Assembly (NCBI RefSeq): GCF_964656455.1
Contig: NC_135726.1
Coordinates: forward strand, 1,560,001 to 1,624,000
Origin: Halichoerus grypus
Taxonomy: Eukaryota; Chordata; Mammalia; Carnivora; Phocidae
Reading direction: 5' to 3'
DNA: 64,000 bases
Shown here: one piece after another, positions 38,981 to 49,720 of the stretch
How the letters are laid out: every line of letters starts with the position of its first letter
Position numbering within the stretch: position 1 is the first letter of the stretch
Program-made: the position numbers and the translations under genes
The notes under the pieces: generated by a model
What the model was told of the DNA's origin: nothing
The model's database searches: none
The model's input: only the letters and a program-made list of their open reading frames with translations

Positions 38981-40365
38981 CAGAGCTGGGCTCTCCGCTT
39001 TCATGGCTGATTTGGGGCACGCTGTCGCTAGTCACACACAGTACTAACAAAACATAAACACCTGGTTGTTTTACCTTCCAAAAATCCCAAGTGGAATTCC
39101 GCTCAGGAATAGAGACAGAAACGACAAGAATATCCAACATGACATACTTTCTCTTCTCATGAATTAGAAAGTTCAGCGACATTTTAACGAGGATAAACAC
39201 AAACCACTAAGTGGTCAAAACCAGAGATCAACTACAGACGATGACCCGCCCTCTCCTACCCTAGACGGGACAGCTCGTGCCCGACCAAGAGAAACACGCA
39301 ACAAAGACCTGCTGAGAACTGACCTCCATGGGCCTGGCCCCACGACCTTCTCTCCAAGACAGGGCTCGGAGGACACGACTGAGGACTGCTGGTTAACTCG
39401 GCGTGGCTTTGGCTCTTCAGTGCTTCAGGGCTCTGATTAAAACCTCATTTGTATGTTTCAAGATGAAACTGAAAACGGAGAAACTCCAATCTAAACAAGT
39501 GATTTAAATCTGAGGTCTGCTACACTTCTCCCAAGGCATTTGGAGGGTTCCAGATACAACCCACGGGGTGCCACTCTCCTCTCATTTCTGAGACCAGGGA
39601 CACACAGTCTCCATGCCCCGCACACGGCAGACGCCAGGCCCCCACCAATGACGCGGGGACGCACACGGCCGTTTCAAAGCGGGGAGACGGCTGGGCTCCA
39701 GAATAACAAGTATTATTATCTTGACAGTAAACGAGCTCTGTGTTTGTGGCAACAGGTCAGGTTGTATAAGGAAGATTCTCCAGACTCTTTCATAATTTTT
39801 CAAAGATTATAAACATCTCTTTGACAGAAACTCTTTGAAAGGGCCTGGAAACGTCAATCCTCAAAGTCACCAGCAATTTCACTGGCTCTTAGGAAGCAGA
39901 CCCCTCCCTAGGACCCCTCACAGCTGGAGCACCGGCCTTGAAAAGACAATTCACACCCAGTGTGTTAAGTGACTGTTTCAGCTAAGTTTTTTGTCAGACG
40001 TTTTTAAAAATGCCAGTGACTGGCATTTTGCAGTAACCTCCACAAAAAAAAAACCCACCTTCTCCTAATATGTAGCTACTGCACAAACATGACCATCCAC
40101 AGCACTCATGTAAATTCACAGACAACAATGCTAAGGAGATAGTGGAGTTTCATCTACAAGGCAAAAAGCAACGTAACACCCCACAAAGAAACAAACGTAG
40201 CCCAGAGCCCCACCGTGCACGTGTCCACATCCTTCAGGACATCGGTGGCCAGCAGGGGCAACGCTGGCATGTCCCCAAGGCTGACGCCGCATCACCCTCC
40301 TGCTCCCCGCTCCTGCCCTGATCACACAGCCAGCAAGCATTAAGTGAGAGCACGCGAGCACTTAC

Positions 40366-40404
40366 CTGCCCGTCCTGGCCCACGTGGTGGATCTGCAGAT
40401 TGCC
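40366..40404 (-). CDS. BANP: BANP micro-exon, 13-residue Q-rich repeat module
   Basis: A 39 bp phase 0-0 micro-exon encodes GNLQIHHVGQDGQ. The acceptor is TTCTGCAG and the donor is GTAAGT. A second CTGCAG lies 12 bases into the exon, so an in-frame alternative acceptor removing the first four residues is possible. The exon continues directly and in frame into the exon at 17649-17792. In some known BANP isoforms (from memory) an extra cassette of about 22 residues lies between these two exons. I could not locate such a cassette in the 22.6 kb intron. Confidence 0.93.
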
Positions 40405-41788
40405 CTGCAGAATGGGTGAAAAAAGGAGAGATCAGGGACCAGAACAACTTCCAGACACAATGAGACAGAGGCAGGAGCAGCCCGTGCCATCTGTGAATAG
40501 CCAGCAAAGCCATTCATATCAGTTCTACAAAAATTCAAGCCCCTGTAGCAATAAAACACCCAAAACAAAATAAAAACTGAGTTTACAGACAGTATTTTTT
40601 CTTATAAAAACAAACCGAAGAAAACATTGTACCCACCCCCCCAACCCTGACCCCAAATGAAAATGTCATTTTCCCCCCAACTTTAATTTTGAAACAACTT
40701 TAGACTGATGAGAAGAACCAAAAGTCACCCGGAGAGGTCCCGTGTACTCATCACCCCGCGCCCTGACGGGGACGCCTTACACACTCAGCGCGCAGCGTCC
40801 CAACCGCGAAGCAGAAAGGACACAACACAATCAACCAGATCACAGGCCCATCGGGGTCTTGCCAGCTGGAAATGCATTTTCATTTGTTTAGGAAAAACGA
40901 CTGTTTTAGGGGTCTAGTAGGCTCTGCTAAAACTGTCTTTGCACATACCTTCATTTTGACAAAATATTTAATTTTTAAATGAACAAGGTAGAGTTTTACT
41001 GTGTTAAGAAGACCAATCCCATATTGTAACTTATTACAAAGTAATCATTAATGGCATCAGCAATTTCTTCTACTTCATTGCATTCAATTCTTAATGGAAA
41101 CATATGCTGGATTACACAGACAAGAGGGACGCGCTTATGAAATCTGAAAAACGAGGCAAATTCACGAAATCCAAAAAATATTCAGGTGATTTTTTAGTGA
41201 AAGCAAATCTATATTGAATTTCCTTCAGGAGGTCACCAGCAAATTATGCGCCCTGCGCAGTGAAGGATCCTGACGGACGTCGGGGACCGCTGGCTGGGCC
41301 TCGCACTTCTCTGCGCCCCTAAAAGGGAGCCTCCCCACCCCTCAAGGGAACACCGCGCCCACGACCTCCTCCAACCCCACTGTCGGCCCTCCTTCCCCAC
41401 CCAGTGCTGCTGCCGCTCCACGAGCTTCCTCCGCCCGCCCGCGAGCTGACTGTTCTCCTGCGTGAGCCCCCCGCTCACGTGGCCAGCCAGCACTCATTCA
41501 GCAGCTTATCCTCACCGGCCCCTCAGAACCTCTGCGCCTCTTCCCTTTGGCCGCGGCCTGCTGACGAGGGCTGGACGTGCGCAGCCTCTGGCCGCCGGGT
41601 GAAGGCATCTCCATCCTATCAGCGCGTCCCGCGGCCCCTCCCCACGGTCCCCCCCCAACACAGTGACCCCCGAGCAAACAGGAGTCGGGGGTCCCGGCCG
41701 GACGCCCGGGTCACGTGGGCACTCCCGGCCCTCCGCGGCGTCTGACAGCGAGCAGAGTGCAGGGGCCCAGGGCCGTGGAGGGACTCAC
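40405..41788 (-). other. BANP: BANP intron between micro-exon modules
   Basis: A 1.4 kb intron. About 40690-40850 resembles the antisense of an old L1 3' UTR (TTGAAACAACTTTAGACTGA followed by a CCCGTGTACTCATCACC-type stretch). The remainder has no recognisable element. Confidence 0.7.
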
Positions 41789-41851
41789 CTCGCTGTCCTG
41801 AGTGATCTGCACCTGCTCGCCCTGAGGCACCTGTGCGATGTGGAGGTGGCC
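41789..41851 (-). CDS. BANP: BANP coding exon, 21-residue Q-rich repeat module
   Basis: A 63 bp phase 0-0 exon encodes 21 residues, GHLHIAQVPQGEQVQITQDS plus a final Glu. On the minus strand the acceptor is CGGATCCCACAG and the donor is GTGAGT. Its first 13 residues align closely with the whole of the next exon (40366-40404). That match suggests the two arose from one repeated module. Because the exon is a multiple of three and starts and ends between codons, skipping it would not shift the frame. Confidence 0.95.
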
Positions 41852-43416
41852 CTGTGGGATCCGCAGCAAGAGAAGACACCAAGAAGCATCAGAAGAAACT
41901 CAAAGCCACAGCAAACAAGAAACGCTTTCTGGAACTGCTCTTGACTACCTGCTGACAATTCCAGACAACTAAATCCTACACGGTACAAGAGAACACGTGG
42001 ATGCTGTAAGCCTATTAAATAGCCTCTTGAAATCAAACTTTTGGTTTGTAACACAGAACACTTCGCAATAGTTCCTAAAGAGACAATGGGGCCTAGAAAA
42101 AATCTGTTAAATCTTCAAATGTTACTAAACAGGCAAATTTTATAATGTGGGACACAGAAATTTCCCAGAAAATTGGAAACACTTTTTTTTCACCATACTA
42201 TCGACTTGGAGGGACCAGAAACCTCCAGGAAGCAGCAGGCGTTCTCCTCGCGGTCCGGGGGTGCTGGAAGGCCACGCAGCAGTGCGTGATCAGTGGGAGG
42301 GGCTGCACGTGGGTGTCTACACTGAACGTGGGTCAGGCAATGTGTTTTAAATCAAAGAAACACAAAACGATTAAATAGGTGGCTCGACACCAATTAAGAA
42401 CCCCGCTAGAATGCACTTAGGGCTGTGGGGGAAGGCAGACCAGTGCTACAAATGTGAACACGGCTCAACCCCGGGCAAAACTTGCTGCGGCTTTCGCTTT
42501 ACTCTGCCCAGACTGCGTCACAGTGACCTATCCCGGAATTCCTTCAAAGCCTTTCTTACCACTAAGACAAGAGTAACTGCCTTTGTGACTGTCAGTTACA
42601 CAGAGAACTCACCATTCGTAAGAGCTTTCCCTCCTCTGGAAGATAAGAAAAGCCCTCAAAAAGCACTCATCAGCGACTTTCTGGGAGCCGGGCCTTTCCC
42701 AGGCAGCACCCCGAGTGCAATGTCAGACCGGGGCCCCGAGACTGGCAGGAGACTGAGGCTGGGTGGGACGAGAACGCCCACAGGAGCCCAGGGGCGTGCG
42801 GAACACGTGCAGCTCCCTGGCGGCACTCCTGCCCTCCCGCTCTCCTCGGCCGGAGGGCCCAGGAAGGGTCTGGAGGAATTTCTACCTGGGCCAGGCCGTG
42901 CAAGGCGGACTGCTGAGCTAACGGCCTAAACGAGCTCAGTGCACACGGCATCAGCCAAGGAGGTGCCACACACTCCCCAAGGCCGCTCGCTCTCTACTGA
43001 CCCCAGAAGGAAACGGCTTTTTCTTCCCTCGGTGGGAGGGTGCCCGTGGCCTCTGGACTGAGAAATTATCTGCGGGGCACCTACAATGCCTCGCAGGAGG
43101 AAGGAGGACAGGCAGAAGCAGGGACGGCAGAACGGCCTGACCCTCAGGACAGACAGCGGCCCCCAGGGCAGCACGACAGGGGAGCCACGAGGGGTCCCTG
43201 ACAGGCACAGCCCTGCGGGAACTGCCCGCGTTTGTGAAATGCAAGCTGGCACCCGACTACTTCCACTTCAGAATGGCACGCCGACCCCAAGCAACCACGG
43301 CATGACCCGGAAACGCAGGGGACGCTGGGCGGGACCCTCCCCACTGGCCATGCCCCTGCCCCAGCCCGCCCCGCCCCCCGCCCTCATGGAGGCGGACTAA
43401 CGAGAAGGGTACATAC
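41852..43416 (-). other. BANP: BANP intron, 1.6 kb
   Basis: The intron separates the proline-rich/Q-repeat exon from the 21-residue module. I see no transposon, RNA gene or extra exon. Confidence 0.75.
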
Positions 43417-43547
43417 TACTTGGACCTGTCCGTCCTCTCCGATCTGGTGGATCTGGACCTGCTGGGCGTTGGCCAGGGCGTAGTGCAGGGCCTGTGGCGG
43501 GGGCTGCGGCATCTCACTGGCGGGGGGCGGTGTGCTCATCACGGTCT
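43417..43547 (-). CDS. BANP: BANP coding exon, proline/glutamine-rich linker and first Q/V repeat
   Basis: The 131 bp exon begins with AG, finishing the split Glu codon, and encodes TVMSTPPPASEMPQPPPQ, then ALHYALANAQQVQIHQIG, then EDGQVQV. The first half is a proline-rich linker; the second opens the Gln/Val/Ile-rich C-terminal region, thought to serve in transcriptional regulation (inference). The acceptor is CCCCGCAG. The donor sits in the string GTAGTATGT, which offers two GT sites three bases apart. I chose the second because it retains the final Val found in known BANP (from memory). As I recall it, the Pro-Gln stretch in human BANP is slightly longer, so this may be a small lineage contraction. 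The exon ends in phase 0. Confidence 0.95.
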
Positions 43548-44484
43548 CTGCGGGGAAGCACAGAAGGCCTTAGCAACCAGCCAGAGGCAGACCAGACCAG
43601 CCACGTGCCCGCCTCTGGGTTCCCTCCCCGCCAGCCCCACATCCCCACAGAGAGGGAAGGAAACCGCTCCTTCCTAGACTCTAGTCGACAAGCCCGGACG
43701 GAGGAGCCACGCGTTCTGTGCGCATCATTAGTTCTGAGTGCTAGGGAATGGGGACTTCTGACCTGCGGACAGAAAGACCTGAGGACTGGCTATTCAGATA
43801 CAGCGCATTCTCATCCATTTGTTAAATGAAGTGGCTCCGGATTTATCAGCAAAAATGAAAATAGGAATAAAGCTGATAACAGTCTGCTTTACACCAGCTG
43901 CAAGTAATACGCGTTCAGGGACAATTAAACTCACCTAAACGGAGAAAGAAAATCCCCATCCACTTCTTTAAAGATACGTTTCCAATAAAACTTTACTTCC
44001 TTTGTTTAATTCAAAATAGACACCGTGTTGACGTGTTGCATATTAATTTCAGTTCTAAGGATATCTTAATAGAATTTTCTTAAACACGTAGAACATTAAG
44101 GCCTCCGAAAAACATTCTGATTTTGTGTGTACAATTTTCTGCAATTATGGTGGACTGATAGTAAGAAAATGTAAACACACATCACAGTAGGATGAGATTC
44201 AGTGAGAAGTGGATGGAAGGAGAAGAAAGAAAGATGTAAAATGTCTGCTTACCCAACAAAAGCTCTTTGTGTATTTTTTAACAGCTTAATGGTGGGCATT
44301 AAATTGACATGAAATACACATTCCACTGAATAGGTTTGAAAAAGTAACACCGTATGTGAAAATGTTAACACCTGCATTATGTCAGAAGTTACATCTTTTT
44401 CTATTTCAAAGTATAATGAAAAATTTTAGCTGTCAACATTTTAAAATGTCAACTTAAAAATATGCATGGAAGAATACACATTTT

Positions 44485-44680
44485 TGGGGCGCCTGGGTGG
44501 CTCAGTCGTTAAGTCTGCCTTCGGCTCAGGTCATGATCCCAGGGTCCTGGGATCGAGCCCCACATCGGGCTCCCTGCTCAGCGGGAAGCCTGCTTCTCCC
44601 TCTCCCACTCCCCCTGCTTGTGTTCCCTCTCTCGCTGTGTCTCTCTCTGTCAAATAAATAAAATCTTTAAAAAAAAAAAA
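44485..44680 (+). mobile_element. Young SINEC insertion
   Basis: Complete SINE with head GGGGCGCCTGGGTGGCTCAG, CT-rich tail, CAAATAAATAAAATCTTT and an A-tract. It is flanked by a perfect 15-base target duplication AAGAATACACATTTT (44470-44484 and 44681-44695). A two-base deletion relative to its relatives is visible in GTTAAGTCTGCC. It is inserted antisense to BANP. Confidence 0.97.
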
Positions 44681-45775
44681 AAGAATACACATTTTCTAAC
44701 CTCTTAAAGAGGGTATGCGACCAAAACATCTAAAGTCCACTCTGCTAGTCAGTAAGAATTACATAATCAAATAGGTTCCCCAATATTTCTGCTCTAGTGC
44801 TAATAAAAATCAACTGATCTTGCCATTCTCAAATGGTTCAAAAATACAGGAAGAACGGCAGTCCCCAAGGCTCTAAAGAAACCGCAGAAGACAGGACGTG
44901 TGGGTATGAGATTCAAATTACTGAATCTACCAATGAATCCGTGGCTCCCTACAGTCACTCAGTGGAAAGACCAGTTTAAATCCACGTCTCATAATCCGTG
45001 CTGATATCAAAGTCCGGTGCGGAACACCGTGCTGGTTCCTTGTCCGTGATCAAGGACGCTCGGGAGCCGGCAGTGCTGAGACTGGCCAAGGTTCCAGACC
45101 GCAGCACCCGCGGCCAGAGCGCGCATCAGAAAGGCAGGCCGCTCCGAGGGCCCCCCTCGTCTCCGCATCCAGAGGAGGGGTGGCTGCACACAGAGGGCTG
45201 GTTCTCTGAAGTCCAAATGACTGGGCACTGCGCAGACAGCCGCGAGAGGCCCTCAGCTCACTGATGAGGCCTGCGGGGCGTGCGCAGCATCCCCGGTAGG
45301 ACATGCAGCCGTGTTCCACTCAAGCACATGCAGAAGTTCACATGCTGTGGCCAGAGGGGAGTGTAATACCAATGTTTTAACAAACTGACTCTGTGAACAT
45401 CCAGTCTTTGCTCACAGCGACAGCACTAATTCACCTTTAAACAGAGGAGCCTGGGCTCAGAATTTCCTTAATAGCACGTATTTGCAAGTTCTTTTTTTTT
45501 TTGTCTGCTAATTCAAAAGTAAACAAGGCAGACCCAGCTGGAATCACTACCCATTCCAAATTGAGCCGAGAACCCAGGAATTGTCCTGGGTTATTTCTGT
45601 CACCATCTCAGATTTGCCTTGGGAGACTGGGAGTACGCGTTCAGGGCAAGGACAGAAACCGGAGGCCCTCTAGCTAACCACCTCCTTTGCTTTATCCGAT
45701 TTTAGTCAAGTACGCGGCACAATAAAAACAGAAACAATGACAGCAACAGAAATTTACAAAGCCGTGGACTTTTTA

Positions 45776-48700
45776 GGGGCACCTGGGTGGCGCAGTCAGT
45801 TAAGTGTCCAACTCTCGGTTTTGGCTCAGGTCGTGAGCTCAGGGTCCCAATCTCAGGGTCAAGGGGTCGAGCCGCACACCAGGCCCTGCACTCAGCATGG
45901 AGTCCGCTTAAGGTTCTCCCCCTCCATCTTCTCTCCCCCCACCCACGCTCTCGCTTAAGGTTCTCCCCCTCCATCTTCTCTCCCCCCACCCACGCTCTCG
46001 CTTAAGGTTCTCCCCCTCCATCTTCTCTCCCCCCACCCACGCTCTCGCTTAAGGTTCTCCCCCTCCATCTTCTCTCCCCCCACCCACGCTCTCGCTTAAG
46101 GTTCTCCCCCTCCATCTTCTCTCCCCCCACCCACGCTCTCGCTTAAGGTTCTCCCCCTCCATCTTCTCTCCCCCCACCCACGCTCTCGCTTAAGGTTCTC
46201 CCCCTCCATCTTCTCTCCCCCCACCCACGCTCTCGCTTAAGGTTCTCCCCCTCCATCTTCTCTCCCCCCACCCACGCTCTCGCTTAAGGTTCTCCCCCTC
46301 CATCTTCTCTCCCCCCACCCACGCTCTCGCTTAAGGTTCTCCCCCTCCATCTTCTCTCCCCCCACCCACGCTCTCGCTTAAGGTTCTCCCCCTCCATCTT
46401 CTCTCCCCCCACCCACGCTCTCGCTTAAGGTTCTCCCCCTCCATCTTCTCTCCCCCCCACCCACGCTCTCGCTTAAGGTTCTCCCCCTCCATCTTCTCTC
46501 CCCCCACCCACGCTCTCGCTTAAGGTTCTCCCTCTCCATCTTCTCTCCCCCCACCCACGCTCTCGCTTAAGGTTCTCCCCCTCCATCTTCTCTCCCCCCA
46601 CCCACGCTCTCGCTTAAGGTTCTCCCCCTCCATCTTCTCTCCCCCCACCCACGCTCTCGCTTAAGGTTCTCCCCCTCCATCTTCTCTCCCCCCACCCACG
46701 CTCTCGCTTAAGGTTCTCCCCCTCCATCTTCTCTCCCCCCACCCACGCTCTCGCTTAAGGTTCTCCCCCTCCATCTTCTCTCCCCCCACCCACGCTCTCG
46801 CTTAAGGTTCTCCCCCTCCATCTTCTCTCCCCCCACCCACGCTCTCGCTTAAGGTTCTCCCTCTCCATCTTCTCTCCCCCCACCCACGCTCTCGCTTAAG
46901 GTTCTCCCCCTCCATCTTCTCTCCCCCCACCCACGCTCTCGCTTAAGGTTCTCCCCCTCCATCTTCTCTCCCCCCACCCACGCTCTCGCTTAAGGTTCTC
47001 CCCCTCCATCTTCTCTCCCCCCACCCACGCTCTCGCTTAAGGTTCTCCCCCTCCATCTTCTCTCCCCCCACCCACGCTCTCGCTTAAGGTTCTCCCCCTC
47101 CATCTTCTCTCCCCCCACCCACGCTCTCGCTTAAGGTTCTCCCCCTCCATCTTCTCTCCCCCCACCCACGCTCTCGCTTAAGGTTCTCCCTCTCCATCTT
47201 CTCTCCCCCCACCCACGCTCTCGCTTAAGGTTCTCCCTCTCCATCTTCTCTCCCCCCACCCACGCTCTCGCTTAAGGTTCTCCCTCTCCATCTTCTCTCC
47301 CCCCACCCACGCTCTCGCTTAAGGTTCTCCCTCTCCATCTTCTCTCCCCCCACCCACGCTCTCGCTTAAGGTTCTCCCTCTCCATCTTCTCTCCCCCCAC
47401 CCACGCTCTCGCTTAAGGTTCTCCCTCTCCATCTTCTCTACCCCCCACCCACGCTCTCGCTTAAGGTTCTCCCTCTCCATCTTCTCTCCCCCCACCCACG
47501 CTCTCGCTTAAGGTTCTCTCTCTCCATCTTCTCTCCCCCCCACCCACGCTCTCGCTTAAGGTTCTCCCTCTCCATCTTCTCTCCCCCCACCCACGCTCTC
47601 GCTTAAGGTTCTCCCTCTCCATCTTCTCTCCCCCCACCCACGCTCTCGCTTAAGGTTCTCCCTCTCCATCTTCTCTCCCCCCCACCCACGCTCTCGCTTA
47701 AGGTTCTCCCTCTCCATCTTCTCTCCCCCCACCCACGCTCTCGCTTAAGGTTCTCCCTCTCCATCTTCTCTCCCCCCACCCACGCTCTCGCTTAAGGTTC
47801 TCCCTCTCCATCTTCTCTCCCCCCCACCCACGCTCTCGCTTAAGGTTCTCCCTCTCCATCTTCTCTCCCCCCACCCACGCTCTCGCTTAAGGTTCTCCCT
47901 CTCCATCTTCTCTCCCCCCACCCACGCTCTCGCTTAAGGTTCTCCCTCTCCATCTTCTCTCCCCCCCACCCACGCTCTCGCTTAAGGTTCTCCCTCTCCA
48001 TCTTCTCTCCCCCCACCCACGCTCTCGCTTAAGGTTCTCCCTCTCCATCTTCTCTCCCCCCACCCACGCTCTCGCTTAAGGTTCTCCCTCTCCATCTTCT
48101 CTCCCCCCACCCACGCTCTCGCTTAAGGTTCTCCCTCTCCATCTTCTCTCCCCCCACCCACGCTCTCGCTTAAGGTTCTCCCTCTCCATCTTCTCTCCCC
48201 CCCACCCACGCTCTCGCTTAAGGTTCTCCCTCTCCATCTTCTCTCCCCCCACCCACGCTCTCGCTTAAGGTTCTCCCTCTCCATCTTCTCTCCCCCCCAC
48301 CCACGCTCTCGCTTAAGGTTCTCCCTCTCCATCTTCTCTCCCCCCCACCCACGCTCTCGCTTAAGGTTCTCCCTCTCCATCTTCTCTCCCCCCACCCACG
48401 CTCTCGCTTAAGGTTCTCCCTCTCCATCTTCTCTCCCCCCCACCCACGCTCTCGCTTAAGGTTCTCCCTCTCCATCTTCTCTCCCCCCACCCACGCTCTC
48501 GCTTAAGGTTCTCCCTCTCCATCTTCTCTCCCCCCACCCACGCTCTCGCTTAAGGTTCTCCCTCTCCATCTTCTCTCCCCCCACCCACGCTCTCGCTTAA
48601 GGTTCTCCCTCTCCATCTTCTCTCCCCCCACCCACGCTCTCGCTTAAGGTTCTCCCTCTCCATCTTCTCTCCCCCCACCCACGCTCTCGCTTAAGGTTCT

Positions 48701-49720
48701 CCCTCTCCATCTTCTCTCCCCCCACCCACGCTCTCGCTTAAGGTTCTCCCTCTCCATCTTCTCTCCCCCCCACCCACGCTCTCGCTTAAGGTTCTCCCTC
48801 TCCATCTTCTCTCCCCCCCACCCACGCTCTCGCTTAAGGTTCTCCCTCTCCATCTTCTCTCCCCCCACCCACGCTCTCGCTTAAGGTTCTCCCTCTCCAT
48901 CTTCTCTCCCCCCACCCACGCTCTCGCTTAAGGTTCTCCCTCTCCATCTTCTCTCCCCCCACCCACGCTCTCGCTTAAGGTTCTCCCTCTCCATCTTCTC
49001 TCCCCCCCACCCACGCTCTCGCTTAAGGTTCTCCCTCTCCATCTTCTCTCCCCCCACCCACGCTCTCGCTTAAGGTTCTCCCTCTCCATCTTCTCTCCCC
49101 CCACCCACGCTCTCGCTTAAGGTTCTCCCTCTCCATCTTCTCTCCCCCCACCCACGCTCTCGCTTAAGGGTCTCCCTCTCCATCTTCTCTCCCCCCACCC
49201 ACGCTCTCGCTTAAGGGTCTCCCTCTCCATCTTCTCTCCCCCCCACCCACGCTCTCGCTTAAGGGTCTCCCTCTCCATCTTCTCTCCCCCCCACCCACGC
49301 TCTCGCTTAAGGGTCTCCCTCTCCATCTTCTCTCCCCCCCACCCACGCTCTCGCTTAAGGGTCTCCCTCTCCATCTTCTCTCCCCCCCACCCACGCTCTC
49401 GCTTAAGGTTCTCCCTCTCCATCTTCTCTCCCCCCCACCCACGCTCTCGCTTAAGGTTCTCTCTCTCCATCTTCTCTCCCCCCACCCACGCTCTCGCTTA
49501 AGGTTCTCTCTCTCCATCTTCTCTCCCCCCCACCCACGCTCTCGCTTAAGGTTCTCTCTCTCCATCTTCTCTCCCCCCACCCACGCTCTCGCTTAAGGTT
49601 CTCTCTCTCCATCTTCTCTCCCCCCACCCACGCTCTCGCTTAAGGTTCTCTCTCTCCATCTTCTCTCCCCCCACCCACGCTCTCACACTCAAATAAGTAA
49701 ATAAATCATTAAAAAAAAAA
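45776..49720 (+). mobile_element. SINE with internally expanded tail
   Basis: The SINE head GGGGCACCTGGGTGGCGCAG starts at 45776 and the tRNA-like body runs to GGAGTCC at 45905. The tail CAAATAAGTAAATAAATCAT plus A-tract ends at about 49720. Between them the SINE's single CT-rich tail segment is repeated about 80 times. Imperfect flanks, AAAGCCGTGGACTTTTT on the left and AAAGCCACGTATTTTTT on the right, look like a diverged target-site duplication. The whole 3.9 kb is therefore one SINE insertion that later expanded. Confidence 0.88.
45906..49685. repeat. 47-bp minisatellite, about 80 copies
   Basis: Each unit starts GCTTAAGGTTCTCC, continues with a C/T-rich stretch, CCATCTTCTCTC, a run of six or seven C and ACCCACGCTCTC, for 47 or 48 bases. 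The CTTAAG palindrome occurs once per unit. Variants are spatially ordered: CTCCCCCTCC units predominate to about 47175, then CTCCCTCTCC, then five units with AAGGGTCTCC (about 49163-49400), and finally five with TTCTCTCTCTCC next to the SINE tail. The strand transcribed into BANP pre-mRNA is purine-rich. Open frames on the minus strand arise because each frame recurs every three units, and they are not genes. Confidence 0.97.

Larger units (their letters stand above)
17793..40365 (-). other. BANP: BANP 22.6 kb intron
   Basis: The longest intron in view. It contains two MaLR-like LTRs (22590-22990 and 23745-24010), one older SINE (36481), two CpG-dense patches (21820-22240 and 38640-38980), a short L2-like trace near 30760-30850 and a possible old DNA-transposon trace near 35800-35920. 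The rest, including 24.1-35.8 kb, shows no recognisable gene or exon. The optional BANP cassette exon known from some isoforms would be expected here but was not found. Confidence 0.8.

Noticed and set aside
48123..49580. Several minus-strand open frames of 74-138 codons reading as Gly-Glu-Lys-Met/Arg-Trp-Arg-Gly repeats
   Set aside because: They are translations of the 47-bp minisatellite. Frames open and close with the 47/48-base unit length and lie in an intron. There is no start context, domain or conserved flank.
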